NCBI RefSeq assembly: GCF_964204645.1
Contig: NC_134025.1
Span: 3,787,001 to 3,851,000, forward strand
Length of the DNA: 64,000 nucleotides
Source of the DNA: Tubulanus polymorphus
Lineage: Eukaryota; Nemertea; Palaeonemertea; Tubulaniformes; Tubulanidae
Direction of reading: 5' to 3'
Under the pieces are notes generated by a model. The model was not told the DNA's origin, made no database searches, and saw only the letters and a list, made by a program, of their open reading frames with translations. The translations under genes were made by a program, and so were the position numbers. Of this stretch, positions 1-8,378 are shown piece by piece; within the stretch, counting starts at the first letter, position 1, and the number at the start of each line of letters is the position of its first letter.

Positions 1-581
1 AGCTAGAAAGAAATGGACTTGGTAAGCATTGTCGTTGTTATAGTCAAATCTGCCTTATCTGCTCAAGTTGGTGAATTTTCCAAAAATTTATTTAGTGGTT
101 AAAATAAACTTCTTTTTCAAGAAGAAAGATCTACTGTCCCAATGCTACTGTGAATCCATCCTAATTTTTTCATGACCATCATATTTTTAATATTTTTTTA
201 GGAAAAAACGATAATGCCGCGTACAGTATTTCACGTCGTCGTGCTTTTCAAAATCTATTGTTTTTTGTACATAAAGACATATATGAAATAGAATGTAACA
301 TATAAATTTTTTTTTGTCTGATCTTCGTTATCTGTGGTTCATTCAAAAATATATCGTAGTCCCTGCTGGAGAAGACTATGATTCAGATTGCCACGGAGCC
401 AATTGCCTCAGATTCGTTTCCCTTTTCAAACATCCTGTTCCATAAAATGATGACCCATTGTCACTCGGACTGTACTGAATTTGCATGCCTTGTAATATTG
501 ATATCTCGAGACTCGCGGTGAGAGGAATCTATACTGCTCAATCAAATAACTGAGGAATTCCTTTGTAATTAAAAACTGAAT
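1..581. other. 3' flank of UTP11, no gene seen
   Basis: This stretch lies downstream of the UTP11 stop codon and its probable poly(A) signal. It is AT-rich with several T runs. A donor-like TTG|GTAAGC on the plus strand at about 21-23 could be the end of a plus-strand exon whose body lies to the left of the window, but there is nothing to confirm it. The open frame that overlaps 426-647 on the minus strand is not coherent with UTP11 and looks like chance. Confidence 0.5.
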
Positions 582-587
582 TTTATT
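582..587 (-). terminator. Probable poly(A) signal of UTP11
   Basis: Plus-strand TTTATT reads AATAAA on the minus strand, about 57 nt downstream of the UTP11 stop codon. This is a sensible distance for a short 3' UTR. No transcript evidence is available from sequence alone. Confidence 0.5.
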
Positions 588-643
588 TACTGATACACAA
601 TAATATTTGAAAGTAACCGAATGAGAATGCATCAAAGTCGGTA

Positions 644-2482
644 TCATCTTTTTCTACACTGTTCCCATTTGTATATAGCTGTTGAATGAACTGTTTCTGG
701 TTTCACTTTTTTACACTTTACCGATTTATCCTGAAATTTGAAAACAAACATCAGTAGATGAAATAACACCATAAACATTGACTTCTATTATCTGTATGTC
801 ATCGATTCTTACCATGAGATTTTTCTTTAACTGCAACTTTTCTTCTACGATTCGCAGTTGATTTTCTCGTTCTATTCTTTTAGTCAGTTCTTTATACATT
901 CTCGTTCTTTCGTTGAATATTTTCTGAAAAATACAATACAAATACAATTCAGCAATTTGAAAAAACACTTGTGTGAAGCTGCATCTGGCTAAATTGCAAA
1001 CCTTCAGCGTTTCATCATCGACATCTTGAAGGAATTTTTCTGTTTTTAGTTTATCAATAGTAGGTCTGTTGTACGTTTGGGATAGAAGGGCTGGATCAGT
1101 GTTGAAATGCTTAGCGGCATCGAACTGCTTTGCTGTAATTATAGAGAAAATTATTGAAAAATCTGCCGAAAAAACCTTACACCAATATGATTCATGATCA
1201 TCGATACCAGGTACCTTCTTTTTTAGAGTCAACAAATATAATGTGACTGTTTGGTTTCTTTGCAGTAGCTTCCTCTCCAATGAAATGAAGACAACCCTTT
1301 AATTTCTCAATTTTCTAAAATTCAAAAAGTATCTTTACACTATAAAACAATGTTACAGTAGCAGCGCACCCGCTGAATTCAGATAATTAGGGACTGATGA
1401 AATTTACCCAGTTTGTGAGAAAACTGGATCATATCTTACATGCAGATGGGTTGTTAACAATATCTGGATTACCAGTAAACTGATCTAAATTAAGTTGATT
1501 TGACTGTCGAATCATAACGAAAATCAAACCACAAAAACACTATTTACCTTGCGTTCAATATTTCGTTTGTATTTGATATATTTTATATCCTGCGTTTGCA
1601 TTAGTTTAAGCTGATCTTCCGTATATTCAGCAACTTTCCTTGCACTTTGGTGGACACCATCCTGTAATAAATAGTTCATAACCTTATTACACCGAACTTA
1701 GGCTCAGAATATCTAATTCAAAATGTCTTTGTCAATTTGCATTATTCATCAAGGGTGAAGTGTCAATGTGAGTTTCTAAATATGAACGGGAAAAAGGTGT
1801 TGTAATAATCTTTTCATTATGTAAATCAGCCATAAATTATGATATTATTGCATTTTAATGCAACGCTGAATTTCAAGTTACTGGCTCACAAGTCGGCAGC
1901 AGAGAATCGTAAAATAACAACACAAAATTTAAGTACAAAATCACCTGCATTCTGCTATTTATCATTTTGAAATAGAACTCATCGGGATTCTTGTCAAGCG
2001 CTTTTCTCCTCAATAGCTTCAATGCATTTTGTTTCTTGTGATATTCCCTGTAGAGAACATGAAATAATCAAATAATGAAATAAGTAAAAAAAATAAGGTA
2101 AGAAATAAATAAACATCAGCAAAAATTAGACGAGCGCAAAGTTAAAATAATTCATTCCAGGAATTGACAGTACACCCAAACAAATTTTGCTGATAACTGT
2201 ATCGCCAATCACTAATCTTGATTATACACACTTACGTTGCCCTTTTCTTGTAATCTTTTTTCTTTTCCAGCATACCCAAATGTGCACGACTGGTAAGCTG
2301 CAAAAAAGTAATGATAAATTTCGATTGTCATCATGTGGCAGCCTGTACAATAAAATAAAGTTTGAATTTTACTTTGAGCACACCGCGACGAACTGGTATA
2401 GTAATGGCCATGAGAAATTTACCTGTGAACGTTCTCTGTGAGTTTTCTGATTTGACTTTGCGGCATTCTTGAAAGATGACAT
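644..2482 (-). CDS. UTP11, small-subunit processome component (8 exons, 255 aa)
   Basis: UTP11 is a basic, coiled-coil nucleolar protein of the U3 snoRNP/small-subunit processome, needed for early 18S rRNA processing. I rebuilt the gene from eight exons joined by GT-AG introns with matching phases: 2482-2423, 2297-2236, 2047-1945, 1661-1548, 1314-1215, 1132-1002, 923-813 and 730-644 (stop included). The sum is 768 nt, encoding 255 aa, close to the human protein (253 aa as remembered). Recognisable family blocks, in order, are an N-terminus MSSFKNAAKS followed by THRERSQ, then HLGMLEKKKDYKKRA, KNPDEFYFKM, DGVHQ, QLKLMQTQDIKYI, KKPNSHIIFVDSKKE, FDAAKHFNTDPALL, YNRPTI, RIERENQL and a basic end AIYKWEQCRKR. 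The start is the first ATG of the conserved N-terminus. The residues between KIEKL and the HIIFVD block are the most diverged. No break or frameshift is visible. The gene is co-oriented with the dispanin genes but has no functional link to them that I can see. Confidence 0.96.
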
Positions 2483-3794
2483 TTTAGCTGCCTGATAATT
2501 ATGATATTGACTTATTAATCAAATATTAATTGAACTTGTGAGGGCACCCGGAAGTATACACACATTTGGAAAATGTTGGTTGAAGTGAAACCTTTCAATA
2601 TTTATTCGGTTCGAATCCCAAATAAACATACTGTATAGAAAATAAAAAGACGGTTTCGGCCGAGGTCGACGAAGATGAATTGAAAAGAAATCAATCAATG
2701 AATTATAGAATAAGACTAATATGAACTATTAGGAATCAGTAAAATGGTTTCATTAAATCATTTACGAAAATTTTTCATCCACTAAGTGTTGTTCGGCGTG
2801 GCGAAAATTTTAGCACCCCGCGCTTGAGTCACTTTAATCCCGAGGAGAGTCTAGTCGTGGGCGCGTATTGTTTTACTGATTAAGCTTCGAATTACCCGGG
2901 CAATTCAAGCGAAGTCGTGTAGATTTTCGATCATATTACATATCCCTATCTTGCGTCCGGTGACTCCAATCAGCTTATCTGTCAGCAAAATCTGTGTACT
3001 GGTCAGTTGTGCATGTTGACCTCCTGTCACCATTAGATTCGCGCGGTGTTCGATGAGGTCATAACTTTATCATATCGAGATGAATATGTGTTTACATTGC
3101 GAACAAGCTTCCGCAAGAATGAAATAAAATGTAATTGAGATGTCGTAATACGGTAAATCTTGCATTCTCAGACATGGCCAACTCTGATCGGAGTTTTAAC
3201 TAAAACGGTCAAAAACTAAATTATTTTCCGACTTCCTAACGTACTTTCTGATCTTTAACTCAGACTTTCGCTGAACTCAGAATTTTTAAGTTCCACTTTG
3301 TCCCGAGTTAGGCGAGGTTTACAGTATTACCAAATCGGGCTGCCTTGTCAGTTTGTTCCATGGACCACGGGTGTTGGTTACAGTCCAAAAATCTCGAAAG
3401 ATATGAATATACATTCCTTCCTCAGCAATAATCACGATTCCGAAGGGTGAAATAGATGTATGTGGGTTTGGTGCAGCAATTATTGGAGCAATATTTCACC
3501 GTACATTCTTCACTCAAAAGTAACACGTTACTTTTCAAAGCGAAAATCTCTCAGCATTTTCCTGAAATAACTTGTCGTGTCTTAACCCATCTCAACTGTA
3601 TATATTAGAAATAGAAATCGACGGTTACTTCGTGTAATTCAACAGTGAAAGTGTATTTTCTGAAATATTGTAAAGAATATCATAATAGGAATCCAATATC
3701 ATTATCATTCATCAATATCACATTGAAAAATAACTATCATTGTCACACGATAAACTGCAGTACCAGTATTTAATGATTTGATATTGTTCTAATG
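2483..3794. promoter_or_regulatory. Intergenic region: UTP11 upstream side and 3' flank of dispanin 1
   Basis: This 1.3 kb separates the UTP11 start from the probable 3' end of the first dispanin gene, so the UTP11 promoter should lie here. The densest CpG cluster is at about 2785-2870, inside otherwise AT-rich DNA, and is the best place for a promoter. On the minus strand an AG lies 5 or 9 nt before the UTP11 ATG (CAG|GCAG|CTAAAATG), so the first coding exon may begin with an acceptor. A small perfect inverted repeat AACTC/GAGTT sits at 3180-3195. No open frame here resembles a protein. Confidence 0.4.
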
Positions 3795-3800
3795 TTTATT
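3795..3800 (-). terminator. Candidate poly(A) signal of dispanin 1
   Basis: Plus-strand TTTATT gives AATAAA on the minus strand about 122 nt after the stop codon of the first dispanin gene. An AT-rich stretch (ATATATACGTATATA) lies between the stop and this signal. Confidence 0.4.
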
Positions 3801-3922
3801 CTGTCTATATGACAGGGATGCAATCAACGTGAAGAGTTTGTAAATATATCACCACAAAAAGCTTTTAATGTAAATGAACAAAATAATTGCAGGTTATATA
3901 TACGTATATATTTTTTCAGCTA

Positions 3923-4752
3923 TCAGTTCGATGTGATATTCTGAGGCCACGTCGTTATTGTATCATTGGCACTTTGCATTTTTTCAATGGCTTCTGCTTC
4001 TAGTTTACGTAGAAACTCGGCGAACCAATCTTTGCCAGATTTGACGATAGAACGTTCGTATAACATTCGCACGAAAACGAAGTGCCAAAGTAATAAGAGT
4101 GTGATTGTTGCAAAGTGACAAAATATACCAATGCCAAGGGTGACATTACACCATTTTTTTGCAGTTTTCGATGCTTGTTCAGCTTGTTCCATGTTCCCTG
4201 TACGAATAATGTTTTTTACACTATTCGCCTTAATCACGGCCACGATTCCGGTTGGCCAAAAACACATTATCAAGGATATGATCGCGTAGGCCATATGGCT
4301 AGAGGGAGCGTAAGCTGCATGTTGCATCACCATGAACGGCTGTTGGCCTACCATCATAGGCTGCCCGGCTATCGGCTGCCCAGGAGGATAGGCCATCATA
4401 GGCTGACCTGCTATCGGCTGCCCAGGAGGATAGGCCATCATAGGCTGACCTGGTTGCTGTCCTGGTGCAATCATCATCACAGGCTGTTGCATTGGGTATA
4501 GGTTATTCATTTGAGCAGGATTCTGCGCTGTTGCAGCGACACCCCACTGTGCACCACCGTAACCTGAGAAAAAGAAACTCTTTATTCTGAATAGAACGAA
4601 CGTAGCATTTCACTACGAAATTGAAAAATATTTCACACCACTAAATGGCTATATCTTGGAAAAACGTAAATACCAAAATCGGATGGAGTGCTGTATCCTT
4701 GAAGATTTTGTTTTTGTTCAGTATTTTCATCTCGTTTTTCGGATCCCGACAT
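3923..4752 (-). CDS. CD225/dispanin family transmembrane protein 1 (2 exons, 239 aa)
   Basis: This is a dispanin: a small membrane protein with a CD225 domain, the family that contains the IFITMs and PRRT/SynDIG proteins. Two coding exons are inferred, 4752-4674 and 4563-3923 (stop included), joined by a phase-1 GT-AG intron; the junction makes a glycine (SDF-G-YGGAQ). Residues 1-26 are polar, starting MSGSEK. About 45-112 are rich in P, G, Q and M with two identical 14-aa repeats GQPMMAYPPGQPIA and a partial third. The CD225 domain covers about 113-191: first hydrophobic segment 117-137 (with CFWPTGIVAVIKAN), a basic loop containing IRTGN and KTAKKW, and second hydrophobic segment 165-191. 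A 48-aa tail follows, rich in charged residues, with sequons NDT (226-228) and NIT (235-237). The substrate or partner is unknown; invertebrate dispanins are largely uncharacterised. It is paralogous to the gene 1.1 kb upstream. Family call is firm; any antiviral or trafficking role is inference. Confidence 0.9.
4367..4450 (-). repeat. Two 42-bp tandem units in dispanin 1 coding sequence
   Basis: Two consecutive 42-bp units encode the 14-aa repeat GQPMMAYPPGQPIA twice; a partial third copy (GQPMMVGQQP) follows. The two units look identical at nucleotide level by eye, suggesting a recent duplication or gene conversion. They lie in the cytosolic N-terminal part, ahead of the CD225 domain. Confidence 0.9.
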
Positions 4753-4756
4753 TTTC

Positions 4757-4835
4757 CTGTATCAAAAAACAAATATTTTACCAAATAATCATCGTTGTTG
4801 AAATACAGCTTGTTTTATACGAGTAAAAACTTACT
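4757..4835 (-). promoter_or_regulatory. Candidate 5' UTR intron of dispanin 1
   Basis: On the minus strand a good acceptor (pyrimidine-rich stretch then GATACAG) ends at 4757, leaving only four untranslated bases (GAAA) before the ATG at 4752. A matching donor (A|GTAAGT) lies at 4834-4829. Together they would define a short 5' UTR intron of about 78 nt. An alternative is that the acceptor is used for trans-splicing of a leader or joins a more distant upstream exon (another donor, ATG|GTAAGTT, is at 5143). Evidence is splice motifs only. Confidence 0.4.
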
Positions 4836-5865
4836 GACAAATAGGTGTAACCGTCAACATCGATTTTCTAATCTAACGTTAAATCTCGGGTTAGCTATTT
4901 TGGGTTATTGTTTTAGATACGACAAAAAGCTAAAAAAAAGTGTTATCATCGACAACCGTTATACATGTATTATACCTCGAGCCCCAGCAGACACACTAAC
5001 CAAAATCTCTTTTCAGCGTTCGTCGAAGAATGATTTATTTAAGAAGAAGACATTTTGTTCCCACTCATTTTTCCACGATAAATGATACATTTCACAAGAT
5101 AAGCTATCTGATATTGTTACACCCAGTGAAAATGTCAACTTACCATATACGTTATACGAGGTAGAATATAGACAACTGTTTAACTCTTTATGAACCTGCA
5201 TTAATAGATTGCAGTGAACGCCCTAGCAACAACGTTGCACCTCAGTACAGGTACTCCACGATATTTTTGATTTCGATTTTGAGAAGATACACAAATACTG
5301 ACATTGATTTGTATCTTTCAATTGTTTTCTCGTTGAATCTATGAAGTGAATAGTGCAAATAATTCTTGAATATTTTAGTTAAGATTTCTGATTCGAAAAT
5401 ATACCAATCTCTTTCTATCCTCATCGGTGAAATCAATAGAAAAGGTCGTCAAAAATCGAATTAACATGAAAGAAATTGATGTGCCATTTTGATGCATAGT
5501 TTAAATTTAACGTTTGTTAAAAAACTGATTCTGTGACTTATCAGTCTCGAGGCGATCGAAAACAGTAACGAACAAGGACTACCAATAATTTGCGATATAC
5601 GTACACGTATGGATATCTTTATCGATGTGTTATAAGTAAATATGAACAGCAACAAAGATTAGAGTAATGAATAAGTCCAGAAATATCCATTTAAAAACGA
5701 CCCTTAAATAGTAGGATCTCTTCAACAAAACACTTTTTGCATTCATTACATTAATATTGACATCATGTTCTTGTTAGGTCATTTGATTTTCACCAACAAG
5801 CCAATGATTTAAAATCACAGTATGTGAGATGATCAGCTAAATTCTCGTATATGTTCTTGATGTCA
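4836..5865. other. Intergenic region between the two dispanin genes
   Basis: About 1 kb of AT-rich DNA separates the stop of dispanin 2 from the likely 5' end of dispanin 1, and should contain the promoter of dispanin 1. A second strong minus-strand donor motif (ATG|GTAAGTT) at about 5144-5138 could belong to an alternative 5' UTR exon. No canonical AATAAA for dispanin 2 was found in the first few hundred bases after its stop. Small open frames on both strands (around 4795-5085, 5013-5201, 5242-5436, 5461-5655) show no domain and look like chance. Confidence 0.4.
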
Positions 5866-6662
5866 CTATCCAAATCTATAACCGAAAGAACCAAGACCAA
5901 CTGCAAATACTAGAATTATAAGTATCAGACCAGCCCCCCATGATAAACATCCAATCCCGATGCTTATCAACGACCACATCCTTGCCGATTTCGATTGTCT
6001 CAGGGCATATTGGAGGTCTCCTGTTCTGATCGCATCGCTCACACCATTGGCTTTAATAACGGCAACGATACCAGTTGGCAGGAAACAACAGCATAAAGAG
6101 AAAATTGCCAGTGCGAGATGAGTCGATGGTGGGTTTGCCAAAGGTTGTCCTACCATAACCATCTGTTGCATCATAACAGGCTGTCCATCAGGGCCTACCA
6201 TCATCGGTTGTTGGACAGGAATAGGCTGTCCATCAGGGCCTACCATCATCGGTTGCTGGATAGGAATAGGCTGTCCATCAGGGCCTACCATCATCGGTTG
6301 CTGGACAGGAATAGGCTGTCCATCAGGGCCTGCCATCATCGGTTGCTGGACAGGCATAGGTTGCCCATTCGGACCTACCATCATCGGTTGCTGGACAGGC
6401 ATAGGTTGCCCATTCGGACCTACCATCATCGGTTGTTGGACAGGAATAGGTTGTCCATCAGGGCCAACCATCATTGGCGGTTGGACACTCTGTGACACTG
6501 TTGCAGGAGGGTACCCTGTTAATGAGTAAGAATCCTTCATTTAAATATTTTACAAAAAAATACTAATTCGCATATACTAAAAACGTAAACAAAACGTTGA
6601 AATCAATAACCTTGAGCGTTCTTTTCGTCGTAGACTGGTGGAGGGTCTTGTGTTGTACTCAT
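5866..6662 (-). CDS. CD225/dispanin family transmembrane protein 2 with 15-aa repeats (2 exons, 233 aa)
   Basis: This is the second dispanin and a paralogue of the downstream gene. Coding exons are 6662-6611 and 6515-5866 (stop included), phase-1 GT-AG intron, with a glycine made at the junction exactly as in the first gene (NAQ-G-YPPAT). The in-frame ATG at 6540 lies inside the intron and is not the start. The N-terminus MSTTQDPPPVYDEK has a PPxY motif at residues 8-11, a site that can bind NEDD4-type WW domains in this family. Residues 31-135 are seven tandem copies of a 15-aa unit, consensus PMMVGPDGQPIPVQQ. The CD225 domain runs about 148-222: first hydrophobic segment 152-172 containing three adjacent cysteines (159-161) and FLPTGIVAVIKAN, then a loop with IRTGD, then second hydrophobic segment 199-222. 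The tail is only about 11 residues. The cysteines sit where IFITM proteins are palmitoylated. Function in this animal is unknown. Confidence 0.9.
6163..6477 (-). repeat. Seven-copy 45-bp coding minisatellite in dispanin 2
   Basis: Seven back-to-back 45-bp units encode the 15-aa repeat PMMVGPDGQPIPVQQ and variants (N for D, M for I, A for V; the last copy ends VMMQQ). Divergence between units is mostly conservative. The array is in the cytosolic proline-rich region. Its period is a multiple of three, so copy-number change would keep the frame. Confidence 0.93.
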
Positions 6663-6669
6663 TTTCTCT

Positions 6670-6857
6670 CTGAAAATTAATCCCTTTTACATCAAGCCAC
6701 ACGTATATCTCACATAATACAGCTCACTCGACTTTACTATCATAAAGATACGTTATGGACCTGAATAACATTTAGAGTTCGCCAGAAGCGTTTGACACTC
6801 TGTTTTACAGATTGAACTGTACACAAAGCATTTTTCTGATATAATTTGCCGCCTTAC
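6670..6857 (-). promoter_or_regulatory. Candidate 5' UTR intron of dispanin 2
   Basis: On the minus strand, ATTTTCAG ends at 6670, seven bases upstream of the ATG. A consensus donor CAG|GTAAGG lies at 6858-6853. They would bound a 188-nt intron in the 5' UTR, with a leader exon ending at 6858. This mirrors the arrangement proposed for dispanin 1. Support is motif-only. Confidence 0.45.
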
Positions 6858-7991
6858 CTGATTTAACTAGACTACCATGTAAACGGTGTGATTGGTAATT
6901 ACCTATGTGGAAGCTATTACAAAATATCATCGCCGAACAACTACTTTCTTACCTTTTTCGTTACCGCCAGATTTGCGTAACGAATCCGAATCTATATCTA
7001 ACTTGTAAGCTGGAAAGCGATGTAGTAACCACTATGTATTGGAAACGCCTAAATCAAATATCAAAGCTGCCACGTAACACACCGCATATACGTGTTTATT
7101 TGACAAAAACCCTTCGATTAGGAAAATATTGTGGCATTAATCAATTTGGACTTCTCATTAAACATATTCTAAATATGTCTAGGGAGCTGAAAATCACTTT
7201 GAATAACTTTATCTTCTAAACGCGGTTAAGTATCTTTAATATCTGTAATGCTGAGATTGGATCCAGTTGTTTATCTAGTTAGTTTAAACACGCGTAGCAA
7301 TTTTATCTGACATGGATGGATTGGGCGACGGATAACGACGATTTTTAAATTCATTAGATTTCCGAGGAAACATGTCCTGCTTCGTAGAAAGTGCTGTGCA
7401 CATTTTGTTTCGAGTCATTGTAGCGTGGTTTGGGGTCCGATTAAAAACACGAGAATGGGAGGACCTGGTTAGTGGGAAATGCACTGAAATTTAGCTGAAA
7501 CCGCTGAAACAGTTATCATTGACCTGCGCCACAACATTTTATTCAGTTTAACACGAAAATACAGGGTGCGGTTTTACCGTTGAACAAGGTAGTTTAATTA
7601 AATGACGGTAGATATGCTTGTCGAGTTACAGATTGGTTTAACTGCAATGAAACGCTGAAGGGATCTATTTAAGCAGAATCTGTATACTTCACCATATACG
7701 GGAATTTATATCATTCAGCATTTTGTATACAATACTCTATCAATATGTGTTTTTCATTTCTCGTTCCCTTCATCCGCCGGAATCAAGGAATAGATCTGAA
7801 GAACCGTCTTGTGTCATTTCTTCGTTGCGTTAAGCGCTGTTTCCAAGGTCTTCTAACATTCATCTGCGTAAATTGCAGTGTATCACCTCTGCCAACAACC
7901 CGAAGGAACTGAATGCAACTTTTGTGATTTACCATAATAAGTTTCATTTCAAACAACTCACAAACAGACTACTTCCTTTAGCTCGACGAGT

Positions 7992-8010
7992 ATTACCCTG
8001 AGCGGGTAAT
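7992..8010. repeat. Short perfect hairpin
   Basis: ATTACCC (7992-7998) and GGGTAAT (8004-8010) are exact reverse complements separated by five bases. It could be a DNA-binding palindrome (two GGGTAAT half sites) or chance. GGGTAATT recurs at about 8056. Confidence 0.5.
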
Positions 8011-8348
8011 TCAAACTCAAAAGCCACAAACGACAACGGGTTAAAGGTGATCGTGCCTGGGTAATTTTGGTTAATCTTTATGAAATACCATCGAGATACA
8101 ACAGCGTTGCCTTCCTGCTACAGGAGAGACCGAGGGTTCATCATAGGGTTTTTCATCATCGGAGGATTCTTTCTTCGGATTCTATATCATTATGTGTCAT
8201 TATGTGTGAACGCCTCGACAAATCCAATAACTGCACTCGAGCGTCTCCCCCGGCGGGCAACGGTTCGTAATCAGTCAGCAAAAATTAAATGACAAGAATG
8301 GAGACACGAACAGTAAATGCTAGTAACATCTCCTGACTTCAGCGAGTC

Positions 8349-8378
8349 GGTTGTTGGTGGTTGTTGGCGGTTGTCGGC
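8349..8378 (+). repeat. Three-copy decamer tandem repeat
   Basis: Units GGTTGTTGGT, GGTTGTTGGC and GGTTGTCGGC follow one another directly. This is a short G/T-rich minisatellite-like tract in non-coding DNA. Confidence 0.8.

Noticed and set aside
726-1280. 184-codon single open frame over UTP11 exons
   Set aside because: It reads through introns. Correct splicing uses exons 1314-1215, 1132-1002 and 923-813, with exon 5 in a different frame.
2600-2625. GGTTCGAATCC, a tRNA T-loop-like string
   Set aside because: No pairing T-stem of five bases, no A box at the right distance and no acceptor stem on either strand.
4115-4501. 128-codon plus-strand open frame with HHRL repeats
   Set aside because: It is the antisense shadow of the repeat-bearing dispanin 1 exon; its repeats mirror the 42-bp units.
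6163-6477. Regularly spaced repeats as a CRISPR-like array
   Set aside because: Units are directly adjacent with no unique spacers, lie in a coding frame, and the DNA is eukaryotic.
6118-6495. 125-codon plus-strand frame with RNRLSIRAYHHRLLD repeats
   Set aside because: Antisense of the dispanin 2 minisatellite. The minus-strand frame has a CD225 domain and coherent splicing; this one has nothing else.
6516-6540. ATG at 6540 as the start of dispanin 2
   Set aside because: It lies upstream of the acceptor at 6516; splicing from exon 1 (6662-6611) keeps the frame and gives an N-terminus parallel to dispanin 1.
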